This document shows, in pieces, positions 24,925 to 37,774 of a DNA stretch of 64,000 nucleotides. Each line of letters opens with the position of its first letter. Positions within the stretch are counted from its first letter, which is position 1. The stretch covers positions 1,178,001 to 1,242,000 of the forward strand of contig JAHBBC010000010.1 in NCBI GenBank assembly GCA_019915015.1, written 5' to 3'. The DNA comes from Auriscalpium vulgare. Lineage: Eukaryota > Basidiomycota > Agaricomycetes > Russulales > Auriscalpiaceae. The notes below the pieces were generated by a model, which saw only the letters and a program-made list of their open reading frames with translations, did no database searches and was not told the DNA's origin. Both the position numbers and the translations under genes were made by a program.

Positions 24925-26094
24925 GACCCAATGCTCTGCCTGCCCGCACCGCCTTTCCGTGGCTTTGCCTTGTCAACGTTCACCAAGAGCGCAAGCGATC
25001 TCCGGAACATCCTCACTACACCCGAGTTCGCAGCCAAGGTCCAGGAAATCCGGTTCGACGAGGACTTGCCGCTCAAGCCTACGAGATAGCGGTGCGTCGT
25101 GCACACCAGTGGCATCCACGGCGGCTGTCTTGACCTGAGTGACCAGATTCTTCAGGACAAAGTCATCACGGCGTGGACAGCGAAGACAGTGGTCTGCTGC
25201 GGTCGGCCATGAGACGCATACTCCCTCCTCCACCACGCCCCATCTCTGCGCACACTGTATTTCAAGTTCAGCCCGAAGTTGAAAGAGTCGAATAAAGACG
25301 GCGAAGGTCAGAAGCCCAGCAATGAGCTGCAGCTGCACTGGCCATGCTCGGTGCAATTGCACACAATCCCCATCGCCTACCTTCTCTCCGCTCCCTGACG
25401 CTCCAGAACATGGCGCCCTTCCCTAACCCATTGTACGACACCACCCCTCTCGCCACGATCATGTGGGCTCCCACCAATGCTCGATTGCGCAGGCATTGAG
25501 CTCGAGGCGGCGGAGCGTCTCGCCGTGGCGCGCGATGAAATCCTCCGTCCCGACTTCGGCAATGCCTTGGCCGGCATCCCACCCGTCAAACGGCACCTTC
25601 CTGAGCGAGAGCGACTCCAAGTAGTGCGGGTACGTGAGCTGGGTGAAGTCGAACGCAGGGATAGTTTTGCCAAGCCACATGACCGCCCCGATGTGCAGAG
25701 AGCGCTGCTTCTGTGCGGGCTGCAGGAGGCTCCGTTGCGCCTGCTCCCAAAAGTCGCACAACGGTTCCCAGAAGTGAATGTCTGTTTGATACTCGGCTCC
25801 GAGCGCACTGATGTGGAGGTTGTGCAACCCGCGGAACGCAGAGGTTTTGGGCCGACATATGGTTGCGCTATTGTACGGATCTCGAGGAGCTCACCGACCT
25901 CGTTGTGAACTTCCCTCAAAGTAAGGACCCCGGGCGCAGCTAGGCAGCTACCCCACGTTACTGTCGGATAGTGGCCCCTATCCAGGGTTATTGGTCCGAT
26001 AATGTTCCTGCTGAGGAAGGGGATGAGAAGCCGTTCCAAGCTCTGCAGGAGATTGTTGAAGAAAGGAAGGCGGATAGCGCGAAAAACCATTCAT
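24925..26094 (+). pseudogene. Decayed F-box/LRR-like gene, copy A, with internal inversion
   Basis: Fragments of an LRR-rich protein of the kind abundant in Agaricomycetes. Plus-strand pieces: FRGFALSTFTKSASDLRNIL, FAAKVQEIRFDEDLPL, LLHHAPSLRTLYFKFSPK, LRSLTLQNMAPFPNPLYD and, past 25843, WADIWLRYCTDLEELTDLVV. Between them, about 25460-25840 reads on the minus strand: LHNLHISALGAEYQTDIHFW, FTQLTYPHYLESLSLRK, RHGETLRRLELNACAIEHWW. In copy B the RRLELNACAMEHW piece is directly followed on the same strand by WADIWLRY, so the minus-strand block is an inverted segment. In-frame stops (after CCGRP near 25210 and after SKDPGRS near 25943) confirm loss of coding. No F-box itself is visible, so the family name is tentative. 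Confidence 0.65.
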
Positions 26095-26691
26095 GAGGTT
26101 GACGCGATGTGGTTTGAGCAGTCACTGTCGACACCTGTTTTTCTTTATGGCAGGCAACCACTACTATGAGAAGAACGCCAAATGGATTCAGAACAAGCGG
26201 GAAAACAGGAGACAGCATAGCGATGCCACCATGAGTAGACGGCGAAAACGATACGGAAGAGGATCTGCTCGAAGTCATCGCGTGAGGGCTTGATCTAATG
26301 GATATGGGCGAGCAGCTGCTTGGCTTCGCGGAACTGCGCAGAATTCACTGAAGCGCGGAGTCAGGATGGAAAGAGTGGGTGACGCACTGTTGAGATCTGT
26401 GACCCAAACGGTGCTGTCTCCTGACGGCAAAGAGTGTACCGCGATGGCGGGAATGTGGTGGCCGGAGCTGGACGGCTGCGAATCGTCTTCGTCGTGTTCT
26501 TGTGCACTTTCGCCTAGGTTCTGCATATTTCGAGGATATATGTACCTGGTACGAGTGAGTGCTGATTTACATTGCTGTGCACATCGTGCAATTGATCATT
26601 TTGCATGATACCTACAAGCACAACTTCCTCCAAGACAACACAGAGGGCCTCACTTCAGATTTTACATCACGCGATCAGGATGAATAGGTAT
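26095..26691. other. Intergenic after copy A; duplicated 3' flank and an unassigned minus-strand frame
   Basis: The start (about 26200-26245, CATAGCGATGCCACCAT) also matches the flank of copy B near 29680, so the duplicated unit extends past the coding remnant. A minus-strand frame of 83 codons (26275-26526, MQNLGESAQEHDEDDSQP...) has no recognised motif and I do not call it a gene. Confidence 0.4.
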
Positions 26692-27828
26692 TCAAAATAC
26701 AGTTTTCCGTTTGCGACCTGTGTATTTGGAGTCCCGAGGGACGTCTTCCTTTCCCCTTCTTCGGTACAGCTAAGAGCCACGCCGAGGTTGTCAGTGAGAG
26801 TCCAGCGTGTGCTGAGACGAGGACGCACGTCTTTCTTTTTCAATATCCATTCCTTGCCCTTCGTCGCCTTCTTCTTCCCGCTGCGCTCCTTCCTCACCTC
26901 TCTCTGCCGCCTCTTCTCGAACTTGGCACGCGCGCCCGCCTCCTCGGCCGCCTCGCCGTCAAGGCCCTGCGGCACCTGCGCGGCACCACCGCCACCGACG
27001 AACAGACAGAGATACACCTTCCGCGCCTTGTTCGAGTTGGGGTAGTCAACCACGACGCCACCGCCAAAGCCCGCCTTCTGTGCGATAGACGTGATAAGCT
27101 GCACCTGGTCGTCGGACGTAGGGTAGAACTGCAGCACCGCGCGCGAGGGGTTGCGCAGCGCAGAGTGTAGGGTGGTGAAGAAGCGCGTCAGGCGGTGCGG
27201 GGGCGATGAGGTCGGGTGGGAAGTCTCTGCGTTGAGGAGCCATTGGATGACGGAGATGCTGGAGGGGCGAGGGCTGGTCAGCACCTGCAGGCGATGGCGG
27301 GGTGCGGCACGCACCTGATCGCGCCGTCAAAACTCCCTGGGCGAAATCCAAAGCCCTGCCCGATGTCTTGCAAGAAAAGATCGCCTTCCACTTCGCGCTC
27401 GAGGGCCACCTCTCGAGCACATCCTCAGCCATCACCGTGCAGATGCAACAAGGATATTGCTCACCCAGCATGCTCGGAGCAATGTCAACACCCGTCCATA
27501 GGTAGCCCTCTTCATCTAGGATCTCTCCAGAAAGACCTGAGCCGCATCCGATGTCGAGGAGGAATGCAGGCTCATCTGGAGGTAGATTGAGCAGCTCGAG
27601 CGCGCGGTATGTCATCTCCGCCTGTATCTGTTGGATACGCGTGCTTCACAGAGTGATTCAGTTAAAAGACAAACAAATGCAATGGCTACAGTCATAACAT
27701 ACTTGTTTGTGTACTTGGTTGCCTCCGAGTCGCCATAGTACTGAAGGATAGTCTGAGTGACGACTGGAGAGAACGATCTGAAGCTCACCTACGATTTCTG
27801 GAGGTGCCTGTAGCTCAGGTCTTGACAT
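26692..27828 (-). CDS. BUD23: 18S rRNA (guanine-N7) methyltransferase Bud23
   Basis: SAM-dependent methyltransferase that modifies 18S rRNA guanine N7 (with Trm112) and is needed for 40S export. Start ATG at 27826-27828: MSRPELQAPPEI, intron, YYGDSEATKYTNN, intron, TRIQQIQAEMTYRALELL. SAM motif I is LLDIGCGSGLSGE, followed by WTGVDIAPSML. After a 53-nt intron comes VALEREVEGDLFLQDIGQG and FRPGSFDGAISISVIQWLL; the next intron splits the SISVIQW region. The C-terminal Bud23 domain has KFEKRRQREVRKERSGKKK, WILKKKD, intron, then LYRRRGKEDVPRDSKYTGRK and stop 26692-26694. All family landmarks present; a shorter frame without the last intron would lose the conserved basic tail. Divergent from BET3. 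Confidence 0.95.
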
Positions 27829-28771
<943 letters not shown>

Positions 28772-28854
28772 GGAGCTTCAAGTTGGCAGCCTGCCTGTAC
28801 GATTATGATATGGAGCTTTGTTCTGACCCATTGCGTGACATAGCCGAGATTTGA

Positions 28855-29565
28855 ATGCTCTGCCTATCCGCAAAGCCTTTCCGTAGGTTCGCCTTGTCAA
28901 CAGTCAACAAGATCGTACGGAGCCGCGGGATGCTGACCAGGGCCCTCGTAAACGGCGCGCCGTGACACCGAGGGTGAGCAAGCTGACCGTCACCGCGAGC
29001 GCACGGAGTATCCTCAATACACTCGAGCTCGCAGCCAAGGTTCAGGAAATCCGGTTTGACGAGAACTTGCTGCTCAATCCTTCGACAGCAACGAGATGGC
29101 GGTGCGTCGTGCAGACCAGGCATTCAAGCTGGCTGTTTTTACATGTACGTCCAGATCCTTAAGGAGAAAGTGATCAGGGCCCGGCAAACGAAGGCGGTAG
29201 TTTGCTGCGGTCGGCCACGCCGGATGCATGGTTTACCTTCTCCTCCACCAGGCCCGAACTCTGCGCCACGGCAAGACGCTCCGCCGCCTCGAGCTCAATG
29301 CGTGCGCAATGGAGCACTGGTGAGAGCCCACAGAACAGACGCCTTGGGCCGACATATGGCTACGCTATTCTGGGGAGCTCGAGGAGCTCCCCGCCTTCGT
29401 TGTGAAGTGCCCTCGGAGTAAGGACCCGATGGTGTGGGTGCGGGCCGCAACCCACGGTACTGTCGGAGAGTCGCCAATCAACGTGTATTGCACCGATAAA
29501 TTTTCGCGAGAAAGGATGCAGAGAAGTTAGAAATAATGCAGGATGAAAGGAAGGGTGCTTCGGAC
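28855..29565 (+). pseudogene. Decayed F-box/LRR-like gene, copy B
   Basis: Paralog of copy A at 24.9-26.1 kb, same strand. Shared pieces in order: MLCLSAKPFRRFALSTVNK, ELAAKVQEIRFDENLLLNP, CVVQTRH and KAVVCCGRP; then a deletion of the region corresponding to copy A's central LRRs; then KTLRRLELNACAMEHW, a TGA where copy A has TGG, and EPTEQTPWADIWLRYSGELE continuing to a stop near 29530. Frameshifts and the in-frame stop make it non-coding. It keeps the non-inverted order of the last two blocks, so it is the reference for the inversion in copy A. About 160 bp of shared 3' flank runs to the end of CDC20. Confidence 0.62.
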
Positions 29566-29729
29566 ATGACATCAGGTTCGAGCCGTTCTGTCAGCATTGG
29601 CCGCTATGCAGTCTACATGATCAGAAGGGTTCTGAGAACTCAAAATACATTCAAAACAATTTGGACAACAAGAGACATAGCGATGCCACCATCAGTAGAT
29701 GACGAAAATGACCAGACGACATGCCTTCG

Positions 29730-31499
29730 TCAGCGTAAGGCGAGAATCCCAGACCCCGTCGTACCTCCCCTCCCTTCCTTGCTCGTCGTCTTCTTCTTCG
29801 CCGCAGGAACTTCCCAAATCCTCCAAATTTTCAGATTTTCGTCACCGGCGCCTGTGCACACCACATCGCCCGCAGGGGCCACACAACTGAAGAGCACACG
29901 CGAATCGTGAGCATCTCGGATCTCTGCAACGCGATCCAGGGATGGATACGCATGGACCATAATCGCGTTATTGGGATAGCCATGTGTAGTAAGAATCTCC
30001 TTCTTGTGCGGCGCCCACTGCACGGACGTGACTTGCGAGTTCGTTTTGAGAGAGTGCAGGCGCGCGCCCGTTGTGCTGTTCCAGATATGCACCGTTGCAT
30101 CGCTCGTTCCGCCTCCGCTCGCTAGCAGAGACGTCTGCCATGGACACCAAGCGAGGGCCTGCACTCCTCCGTCAGCGAAATTGTCAGCGTCAATGGCGTT
30201 GAACGCACCTTCACAGCCGCTGTGTGGTTCCGTTTGGTCCACTTAGCCATTCCCCGCGCGCCTTCCCCAACGTCTCCCAGTCGACCGTCCCAGATGTTGA
30301 CCACGTTGTCGTTTCCGCCGCTAGCGAGAAGCTCACCATCTGCTCGCCACTTCAGCCCGCAAACCTCGCCTGAATGGCCAAGGAGCTCCATGACCTTGTG
30401 CCGCGCGATGCGGACATCATGGTGCCAGATGCTCCCGTCTCCACAGCCCGAAGTGAGGATATGGCCAGTCCAGCTGAGGGTCCCGACTTGCCCCTGGTGA
30501 CCACCCATCGACCTGAGCTTCCGCCCGGTGTCCACATCCCACAGCTCAACATCGCCGCTGCCAACCCCGATGCCTAGAAACGCGCCGTCGTTGGAGAAAT
30601 CAACGGCGGAGACGTACGTGCCCTCGGGCGCCTTCCCAACGTGCGCGACCGTTCCCGTGTCAGCCTTCCAGATGTATGTGTGCTCCGCCAGACCCACGGC
30701 GACGACGTTTAGGACAGACCAACTCAACACATTGAGGTAGAAGTCGTCAACCATATCAGGCGCTTCGAGGACGCGCTCCGGCGTTGTCGAAATTTTGCGA
30801 GACTTGCTTGTCGTGGCGCCGGTAGATGTCAATAGGGCGCCGGGCCTTGCGTACAGCGGGCGGGCAAGCTCGCGCTGTTGCGCAAGGGTGGTGTCCGCGG
30901 CCGCTGGTGGCGCCTCGTGGTACGCGAGCACGCGGCGGTTGAGCGGGACCCCCGTGGCCGCCGCAAGGCGAGCGGTGTGCCCTGGTGATGCGGATTTGGG
31001 ATTGAGGGAGAGAATGTCGAGGGTCTGCGCGACATCTGACTCGTCGCGAATGGTATTGGTGATGAACCGATCCCTGGAGTCACGCTGCGAGGATCCCATT
31101 CAGCACTCCAACTGTGCACTGTGCAGGAAACGCAAATATACGCACGTTGACGATAGCAGGAGTTGAGCGTGAGCGCTTGGGCTCGGTTCTCGGTGGAGGT
31201 ACATAGTCCCTCGAGACGACATCGAGCTTTGCCTCGATGCCACCCTTCCGAATAACTCCTGCGCTAGCCTGACGTATTAGAGTATCAGAGACATGGATGC
31301 TGCCCGTAGTAGCTCGCTTGAGGGGCGAAGGAGGACGAGAGATAAACGGATTGGTGATGTCGGCGCCCTTCCCGCCTGTCTTGGTAGGGGACGAAATGAA
31401 CACGTTGTTCAAGCCGGAGATGAGAGACGGTGTGAGAGGAGTCTTCGCGGCATCTGAGCGAGACCGATGGCGCGACGGTGTTTTGGGATGGAAGTTCAT
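29730..31499 (-). CDS. CDC20: Cdc20-family APC/C activator
   Basis: WD40 substrate adaptor of the anaphase-promoting complex. Three exons (31499-31146, 31084-30209, 30158-29730) give 552 residues. N-terminus MNFHPKTPSRHRSRSD is Ser/Thr-Pro rich (likely CDK sites). The C-box region reads DSRDRFITNTIRDESD. Then RRVLAYHEAPPA, the KISTTPERVLEAPDMVDDFY signature and WSVLNVVAVGL, followed by seven WD-type blades: EHTYIWKADTG, VELWDVDTGRKLRS, GCGDGSIWHHDVR, GEVCGLKWRADGELLASGG, SGGGTSDATVHIWNS, GYPNNAIMV and GAGDENLKIWRIWEV. The extreme C-terminus is ILALR, an LR rather than the usual IR tail. The Pro of the C-box consensus (DR-F/Y-IP) is Thr here. Confidence 0.9.
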
Positions 31500-31708
31500 G
31501 GGGAGAATCAAGGGAATAGAACTGACGGACGCGAGCTGTCCACGTTCCACTGAGACAAATCCGAAGTCCAACAGGAGTCACGTGGCCGCGAACTCCGCAT
31601 CCAAAGCTACATTGTGATAATTGTGGAAACTACTCCTCCCCGGTACAAACAAGTGCATTAGGGATGATATGATGTGATGCGTCAAATACAAACAGACAGC
31701 CCCGCGTT

Positions 31709-33551
31709 CTACTTCAGAGCCTTCCGCATTTGCTGCAGGCCAAGACGTGATTAGACATTGCTGTGTCCTCCAGAACGGACAGACATACCTTCTCCATCTG
31801 GTCAAGATCCTCTGTCAAGACGCGCTCGATTTTCTTGCCTGTGACCAACTCAATTTCCTCCATTTGCTGCCATGTCCGCTTGTCGTGCACGAAGTTGATC
31901 GATATCCCCTTGCGCCCAAAGCGGCCCGTCCGCCCTAGCCCGACAGTCAGCGCAGACGCGTACAGCACCAATACACGACGGACCTATGCGGTGAATGTAC
32001 GTCTCAACGTCCGGGCGTAAATCGCCCGAGCGTTGCTCTTGCGGGTTCTCCCGCTCGACCAGCAGCGGGAGGTCGTAGTTGACAACCATGTTGACCTGCT
32101 GAATATCGATGCCCCGCGCGATGACGTTCGTCGTAATGAGCACTTTCTCCTTGCCCTCGCGGAAGCCGTCAATGATTGCGTCACGCTCGCTCGCGTCTTT
32201 TGCACCGTGTAGCGACGCGACCTTGTGACCCTCGGCGGTCATACGCTGCGAGATGCGGTCCGCAGTCCGCCGGTGCTGGCAGAATATGATGCTCTGCCCA
32301 ATCGTGAGCAGCGTGTACAGCGACACGAGGATGTCGTATTTGTGCTCCTCGTTGCGGCAGTCCATGTAGAACTGCCGGATCGAGTCCACGGCGAGCTCGT
32401 TGCGCTTCAACTCGATCTTATTGGCGTCAGGCGCGAACTTGCTGGCGAAGGCGCGCACGTGGTCGGGGAACGTCGCAGAAAAGAGGATGATCTGGATGGG
32501 GCGACCGCGAGGGAGCATGCTATGCGATTCAGGCATTCAGTAAAGGGTGAAGATATCCATAGGAATAGGCAAGCGCACTTCTTCACTCGCAGCGTCTGAT
32601 CACCCAAGCCGTCCTTGTCCAGCATGCTGTCCGCCTCGTCGAGGACAAAGACTTTAACCTCCGATACATCCACCACCTTCCTCCTAATCAAGTCTGTCAT
32701 CGTGCCGGGCGTGCCAACTACGATGTGTGCCGTGACGTGACTCACACCCTTCGGCAGATGGTCCTTGATCGCATATTCCGTCTGCACGGCTGTGAACTTG
32801 CCCATTGCCGCGACGACGGACATGATTTGCCGTGCGAGCTCGCGCGACGGTGAGAGACAGAGCGCTTGTGGCTTGTTCAGGCTAAAGTCGATTCGCGAGA
32901 GCATCGTTAGGACAAAGGCGGCGGTCTTGCCGGTGCCAGATTGCGATTGGCCGATCATGTTTTGCGGTCTGCGCGCGAAGCTGGATTAGGATCGCAGTGC
33001 AGAAGTAACCAGAGAGTGAAACGTACGGATTCTTAAGGAGGAGGGGGAGGGCGCGCTCTTGGATCTTCGACGGCTTCGTGAAACCCATGTCGAAGATTCC
33101 CTTTAGCAAGTCTCCATGTCTACAAGCAGAGCACAAATCAGTGTGGCGAGCTTCAGCAATCGCACGCGGCGACGCACAGTCCAAGCTCCTCAAAAGACTT
33201 CACACTGAATAACGGAGAAGTCGGATCCAACTGCTGATCCGCTAATGTGACCTGGATCGGCAGTGTGAAGCCATGGCGCGAGAGGACAGGGTTCGCATGC
33301 TACTCACGGTGACCTCAAAGGTCGACTTGATGAGATCGTTCTCCTCGTCATCCACTGCTACGCGTAACGGTAAGCGTCATGACGTCTGAAGGTGCGAGCA
33401 AGGCGTACCAGTGGCCGGCTTAGCCTCTGGCTTTTCCGCAGTGCTGCTGGTGGCGCCTGCACATCGCGCTCAGTGAACGGGGCGAGGATTTCAGGGATAG
33501 ATGCCAAGTACCTGTTGGCCCGGTGTAGAAGCCGTCTGTATCCTTCTCCAT
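31709..33551 (-). CDS. DBP5: DEAD-box ATP-dependent RNA helicase Dbp5
   Basis: mRNA export helicase at the cytoplasmic face of the nuclear pore, activated by Gle1-InsP6. Start ATG at 33549-33551: [14 protein letters not shown], then short exons [30 protein letters not shown] and [20 protein letters not shown], the typical Dbp5 lead-in. Helicase motifs in order: Q motif [20 protein letters not shown], Ia PSRELARQ, Ib region [21 protein letters not shown] in [51 protein letters not shown]-terminus ends DLDQMEKQMRKALK with stop 31709-31711. At least seven introns. The first three exons plus the upstream promoter are duplicated at 10090-10477. Confidence 0.95.
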
Positions 33552-33718
33552 GTCGTGGGTTGGGAAGTGGATGTAATTGAAAGGTCAATTGTGAAGATCC
33601 AAGCCTGTGAGGTTGTTTACCCGTGTTTTGGCGCTCGCTGTGCTCGCGCGCCGCAATATACAAGCAACGCGCTCAACACCCGCACGACGCGTCGCGTTCG
33701 TTCTCACCTCCCTCCACC
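33552..33718. promoter_or_regulatory. Divergent DBP5/POB3 promoter interval
   Basis: 167 bp between start codons. The DBP5-proximal 103 bp (to 33654) are also present upstream of NOM1 at 10090-10192, which supports this block as a functional promoter unit. No obvious TATA box. Confidence 0.5.
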
Positions 33719-36025
33719 ATGACCACGCAATTCGACAAGGTGTACCATGGTCTCTCGTCCCAGGCAGGAAGTGTGTATCTCATCCGTTTTGGTATCTCGT
33801 CGCGTGAACATCATCTTCGACAGAGTTCCGTGTGGCCTCCAGCGGCATGGCATGGAAAGGAGAGAACGACGAAGACGTGACTTTGGTTCCCTCCGATCAG
33901 ATCAAGTGGGCCCAATGGCTCCGGGTGGCCCGTGGCTTCCAACTTAGAGTGGGTATGAAGGGCCGTCGAGAGGTGTTCGACGGCTTTGAGCGCGATGTGC
34001 GTGCCTTTAATCTCATGGCTAGCCTCGACTCACTCGTTAGTAGGATCACGACAAGTTAGCTGCTCTCCTCAAGCAACATTTCTCTGTGACGCTCGAACCG
34101 CAGGAGGTGTCTGTGAAGGGCTGGAATTGGGGTCTCACGGACTTCAAAGGTGAGTTCTATGGCAGCATCCACGGTGCGCTGTCCCGACAGCTTTTCGCGA
34201 AGGTGACGACCTGGCGTTCCTCGTGTCAAACAAGACCTCGTTTGAGCTACCACTCCACCAAGTGGCCAACACCAACATCGCAGGCCGCACTGAAGTCTCT
34301 CTGGAATTTTCAGCGCCGTCGAGTTCCAAGAAGCCGTCAAAATCAGCGCCCGATGAGATGGTCGAGATTCGCTTCTTCGTCCCTGGCCAGAGCACGCGCG
34401 CCCGTGGCTCTGATGCCGGGTCCGGGAAATCCGACGTCGAAGACGACGACATAAGTGCGGCGCAAGTATTCCACGACTCTGTCAAGGAGAAGGCTGGTGT
34501 TGGTGCCGTGGCTGGCGACATGATTCTCAGCTTCGAGGAGGTGCTCGTCTTGACACCTAGGGGCCGATACGACGTCGACATGTTTCCAGATTTCCTTCGG
34601 CTTCGAGGGAAAACCTACGACTACAAGATCGTCTACACGGCCATCTCGAGGTTGTTTCTACTTCCCAAGGATGATTTGCATGTCTTGTTTATTGTATGTC
34701 CTGTCTTTTTCTGGCATGGCACGGCGTTCATCCCTCTCCTGCCAAGCTCGGGCTGAGCAACCCAATCCGACAAGGTCAAACTCGGTATCAATATCTAGTC
34801 ATGCAGTTCAGCAGGGAGGAGGAAATATCCGCAGAACTCAATTTGGACGAGTTCGTAATGCCTACTATCTTTCGTTATACGGTCGCTCATGCTTTTTCAC
34901 AGAGAAGAGCTCAGTAAATATGAGCGCTTACAGAAAAGTTATGAAGCTCCAGCATTCGAGGTCGTGTCCAGCGTTTTCCGCGCCCTGTCGAAGAAGAAGA
35001 TCACAAGTGCCGGAAGTTTCCAGAGGTGAGCTGGTCGTTTGGACTGATATTAAACTTGTCTGACGGATCTCCGATTAGTCGCAATGGTCATCCAGGCCTC
35101 AAGGCGAATTTGAAAGCTGTTCAGGGCGATCTCTTCATGCTCGACAAATTCATATTCTTCGTATCGAAGCAGCCCGTCCTCGTGGACCTCTCCGACGTGC
35201 ATCAGGTCGTGTTTTCAAGAGTTGGCGCTGCGATGGGCGCCTCTGCAGCGCGCACGTTCGACATGAAGGTCGTGACCAAGAGCGGCCCCGAATACATGTT
35301 CACGTCGATCAACAAGGAGGAGCATGAACCCACCGACGCGTACTTGAAGGACAAGAAGGTACGCGTGAAGAACGAGATGGTCCCCGAAGGTGATCTGTTG
35401 CGGGCGGCCGCAGACGATTCCGATGAGGAGATGCAAAGCGTCGCGAGCGACGAGGACGAGGAACCTCGCGTCAAGAGGACAGGTGACGATGATGAGGATA
35501 CCGAAAACGGTAAGCTCGCGCCCAGTACGCCTTGAGCAGCCCTGACAATTTTACTGCAACAGATGAAGATTTCCAAGCATCTTCGTCTGATTCTGGGTCT
35601 CCCTCGGACACCGACTCGGATGAGGAAGGCGGTGGTGCAACGGCGTCGGATGCCAGCGGTGATCGAGATATGATGAAGGGTGCGAAGAAGACGAAAACGA
35701 AGTCTGCGAAGACTGCGGGTGCGAACAAGGGTAATGAAAAAGCTGGTGCAGTTGCTACGTATATATGCTAATTTCTTTCACTCCAGACGGCGATAAAGCC
35801 AAGGGCGTTGATGCGAAGGCCAAACCGAAGGCGAAGAAGAAACCAAGCACCAAGGACGCTGATGCCGTTCCCATGGATGTCGATTCCGAGCCCGAAGAAA
35901 AAGCCAAACCAAAGCCCAAGCCCAAGCCAAAGCCGGTGGTGAAGGCGCCGAAGGCGCAGTCAGGCGACGTGGCGAAGGAGAGCGAGGAGCCGCCGAGGAA
36001 AAAACCGAAAAAAGCGGCTGACTGA
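33719..36025 (+). CDS. POB3: FACT complex subunit Pob3/SSRP1
   Basis: Histone chaperone partner of Spt16 in transcription and replication. ATG 33719: [13 protein letters not shown], intron, then a segment with SSGMAWKG and [24 protein letters not shown] N-terminal PH sequence (read as [18 protein letters not shown]), [39 protein letters not shown] and [10 protein letters not shown]. The SSRP1 domain has [19 protein letters not shown] and [11 protein letters not shown]; the Rtt106-like PH has [30 protein letters not shown] and LFLLPKDD. The tail is acidic ([17 protein letters not shown]), then Lys/Pro/Ala-rich with a KPKPKPKP run and RKKPKKAAD, stop 36023-36025. No HMG box, as expected for fungal Pob3, where Nhp6-type proteins supply it. 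About ten introns. Confidence 0.94.
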
Positions 36026-36972
36026 GCTCCTTCTTTGTACGACGTGTATTGAGGCCCTAGCGCCACCTGTGGCAGGCTGCGGGCTCATTAAACGCGACAT
36101 GACATCAGTGTATACACACAGTCACCGACATTCAGCTATACACGGCATACACGGTAATTTTGTTCCGAGTCGTACGCGTAAAAATCACAGCTGGCTGCCC
36201 ACTCCTTGTTTCGATCATGCTGGTCTGTTCTGTGTCCCCCGGGGTCTTGTCCGTAGCTGCAGACGGAGGCGCGATGCCCTCCGATTTGGATGAGCGCCGC
36301 GCGCGCGCTTTGCTCTTCAAGTTGCCTGCTCATCCCCAGTTCAAACAAACAACCTCGACCGGACTTCAAGCTCTTCAGACCCTGTCATAATGCGCGTTTG
36401 CTATATACCCCCACAACCGAGCCGGTCGAACGGAGAGTTGACGTAGTACCCGGGGGCCGAGTTCTGCGCGTGACCGTGCGACCGTCTCGATATGCATTTT
36501 TCCTGACGATTACAATCGACTCGTCTTGTATTCTTGTCCAAGCCCTGGAAGCGTAGGTCAGAGGCTCTCGGTGACACTTCAATGGGTAAGGGGACAACTT
36601 TCCTCTCCAGTGACCGCTACCCCCGCGGAGTAGTACTTACGCGGTGACACATATAATCGACTCTGCGCCATATCGAAACCACCGGATAAGTTTTCGGTGT
36701 TCTGAATGTGCTCGTGTCTATGCCCCTTTCCCAAGCCATGCATCACAAGCTGGCCCGCACGACGTGGCCGCGGACCGCAGGCCGATGCGGCGGGTCCCCT
36801 GCTGAGCGGTGGGCGCTGTGCGGCGGGTGAATGGTACTGGGGTGACTGCTTTGAGGACGAGGACGGCCTCGGACATGGCTGAGGGCAGTGACGCCAAGGA
36901 ACTCGGGCTTACCACACTGTGCCTGCAGTGCCTCTGACTGATGACTGCGCGACTTCCAAGGCAAAGACCATG

Positions 36973-37065
36973 ACGTCGACTGAGGCAAGTGGCGGCAGGA
37001 ACTGAATGCCCAGCACGTCGACTGAGGCAAGTGGCGGCAGCAACTTGAATGCCCAGCACGTCGAC
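36973..37065. repeat. Tandem repeat, two 42-43 bp units plus a partial third
   Basis: Units begin ACGTCGACTGAGGCAAGTGG at 36973 and 37015; the second differs by one substitution and one inserted T; a third begins at 37058 and is lost after eight bases. Confidence 0.85.
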
Positions 37066-37774
37066 GACACCGGAGCCGGCCGCTTCGCCTTCGTCTGCAA
37101 CCACCCGCACGGCAGTTCCTGGGCTCGCTTGGAAGCCGTGGGGCGAGATCGCTCGAAAGAAACCCTCGCTGGGTTACAATTCGTCCCGCAAGTTTGGACA
37201 GCCGACAGAGTGCGTAAAGTCCGCGTTCTTGCGCCGTGGCCGCATCTCCCGCATACGCGACAGGCCCTTGCATAACAAAGAGATGGACCAGCGCCAACCT
37301 GACACCCCTGGCGCCTTCGATTGCGTGCCGGCCGCCAGCGCTGTGCTCCGTGAGTTCCGTGACCATATCTGTATATCTCGCCAGTTCCACCGTTGCGAAG
37401 GTCGGCACAGCAGAAGAGCGCGGGAGGTAGTCACGGCGCCGTCACGGGTTATCCCTTTCGAACCCCACGACCACTAGCCGTGCCACAGCCGTGCACCCTG
37501 CACCCAATTCCCGCGTAAGTGCCGCAGGGTTGGAGGATCAATTTTTTTCTTCCAGTCCACTCAGAGAAATATGCAAACTCCAGAGCATCGAACGGAGTAT
37601 CCATGCAACATCTGGCGAGGCGCGTAGATAAAGTTCGTCTGCTTGTTGTCTGTATGGAGGTCTAACCTGAACAAGACAGAAGACCAGCGTTGACTACACA
37701 CGGCGCCGCAAATTTGCCTTAAAAGTACCTGGGCAACTGGCGCGCTCATAGTCTCTCACCTGCACCACTCGTGG

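Noticed and set aside
33358..33663. Independent small gene at the DBP5/POB3 junction (101 codons, minus)
   Set aside because: It is DBP5 exons 1-2 read through their introns, plus promoter sequence.
36973..37065. CRISPR-like array
   Set aside because: Direct tandem duplication without spacers, in a eukaryotic genome.
36743..37408. 221-codon minus-strand frame in the gene-poor interval
   Set aside because: Second half is Cys/Arg/Ser-rich translation of the tandem repeat; no family resemblance.
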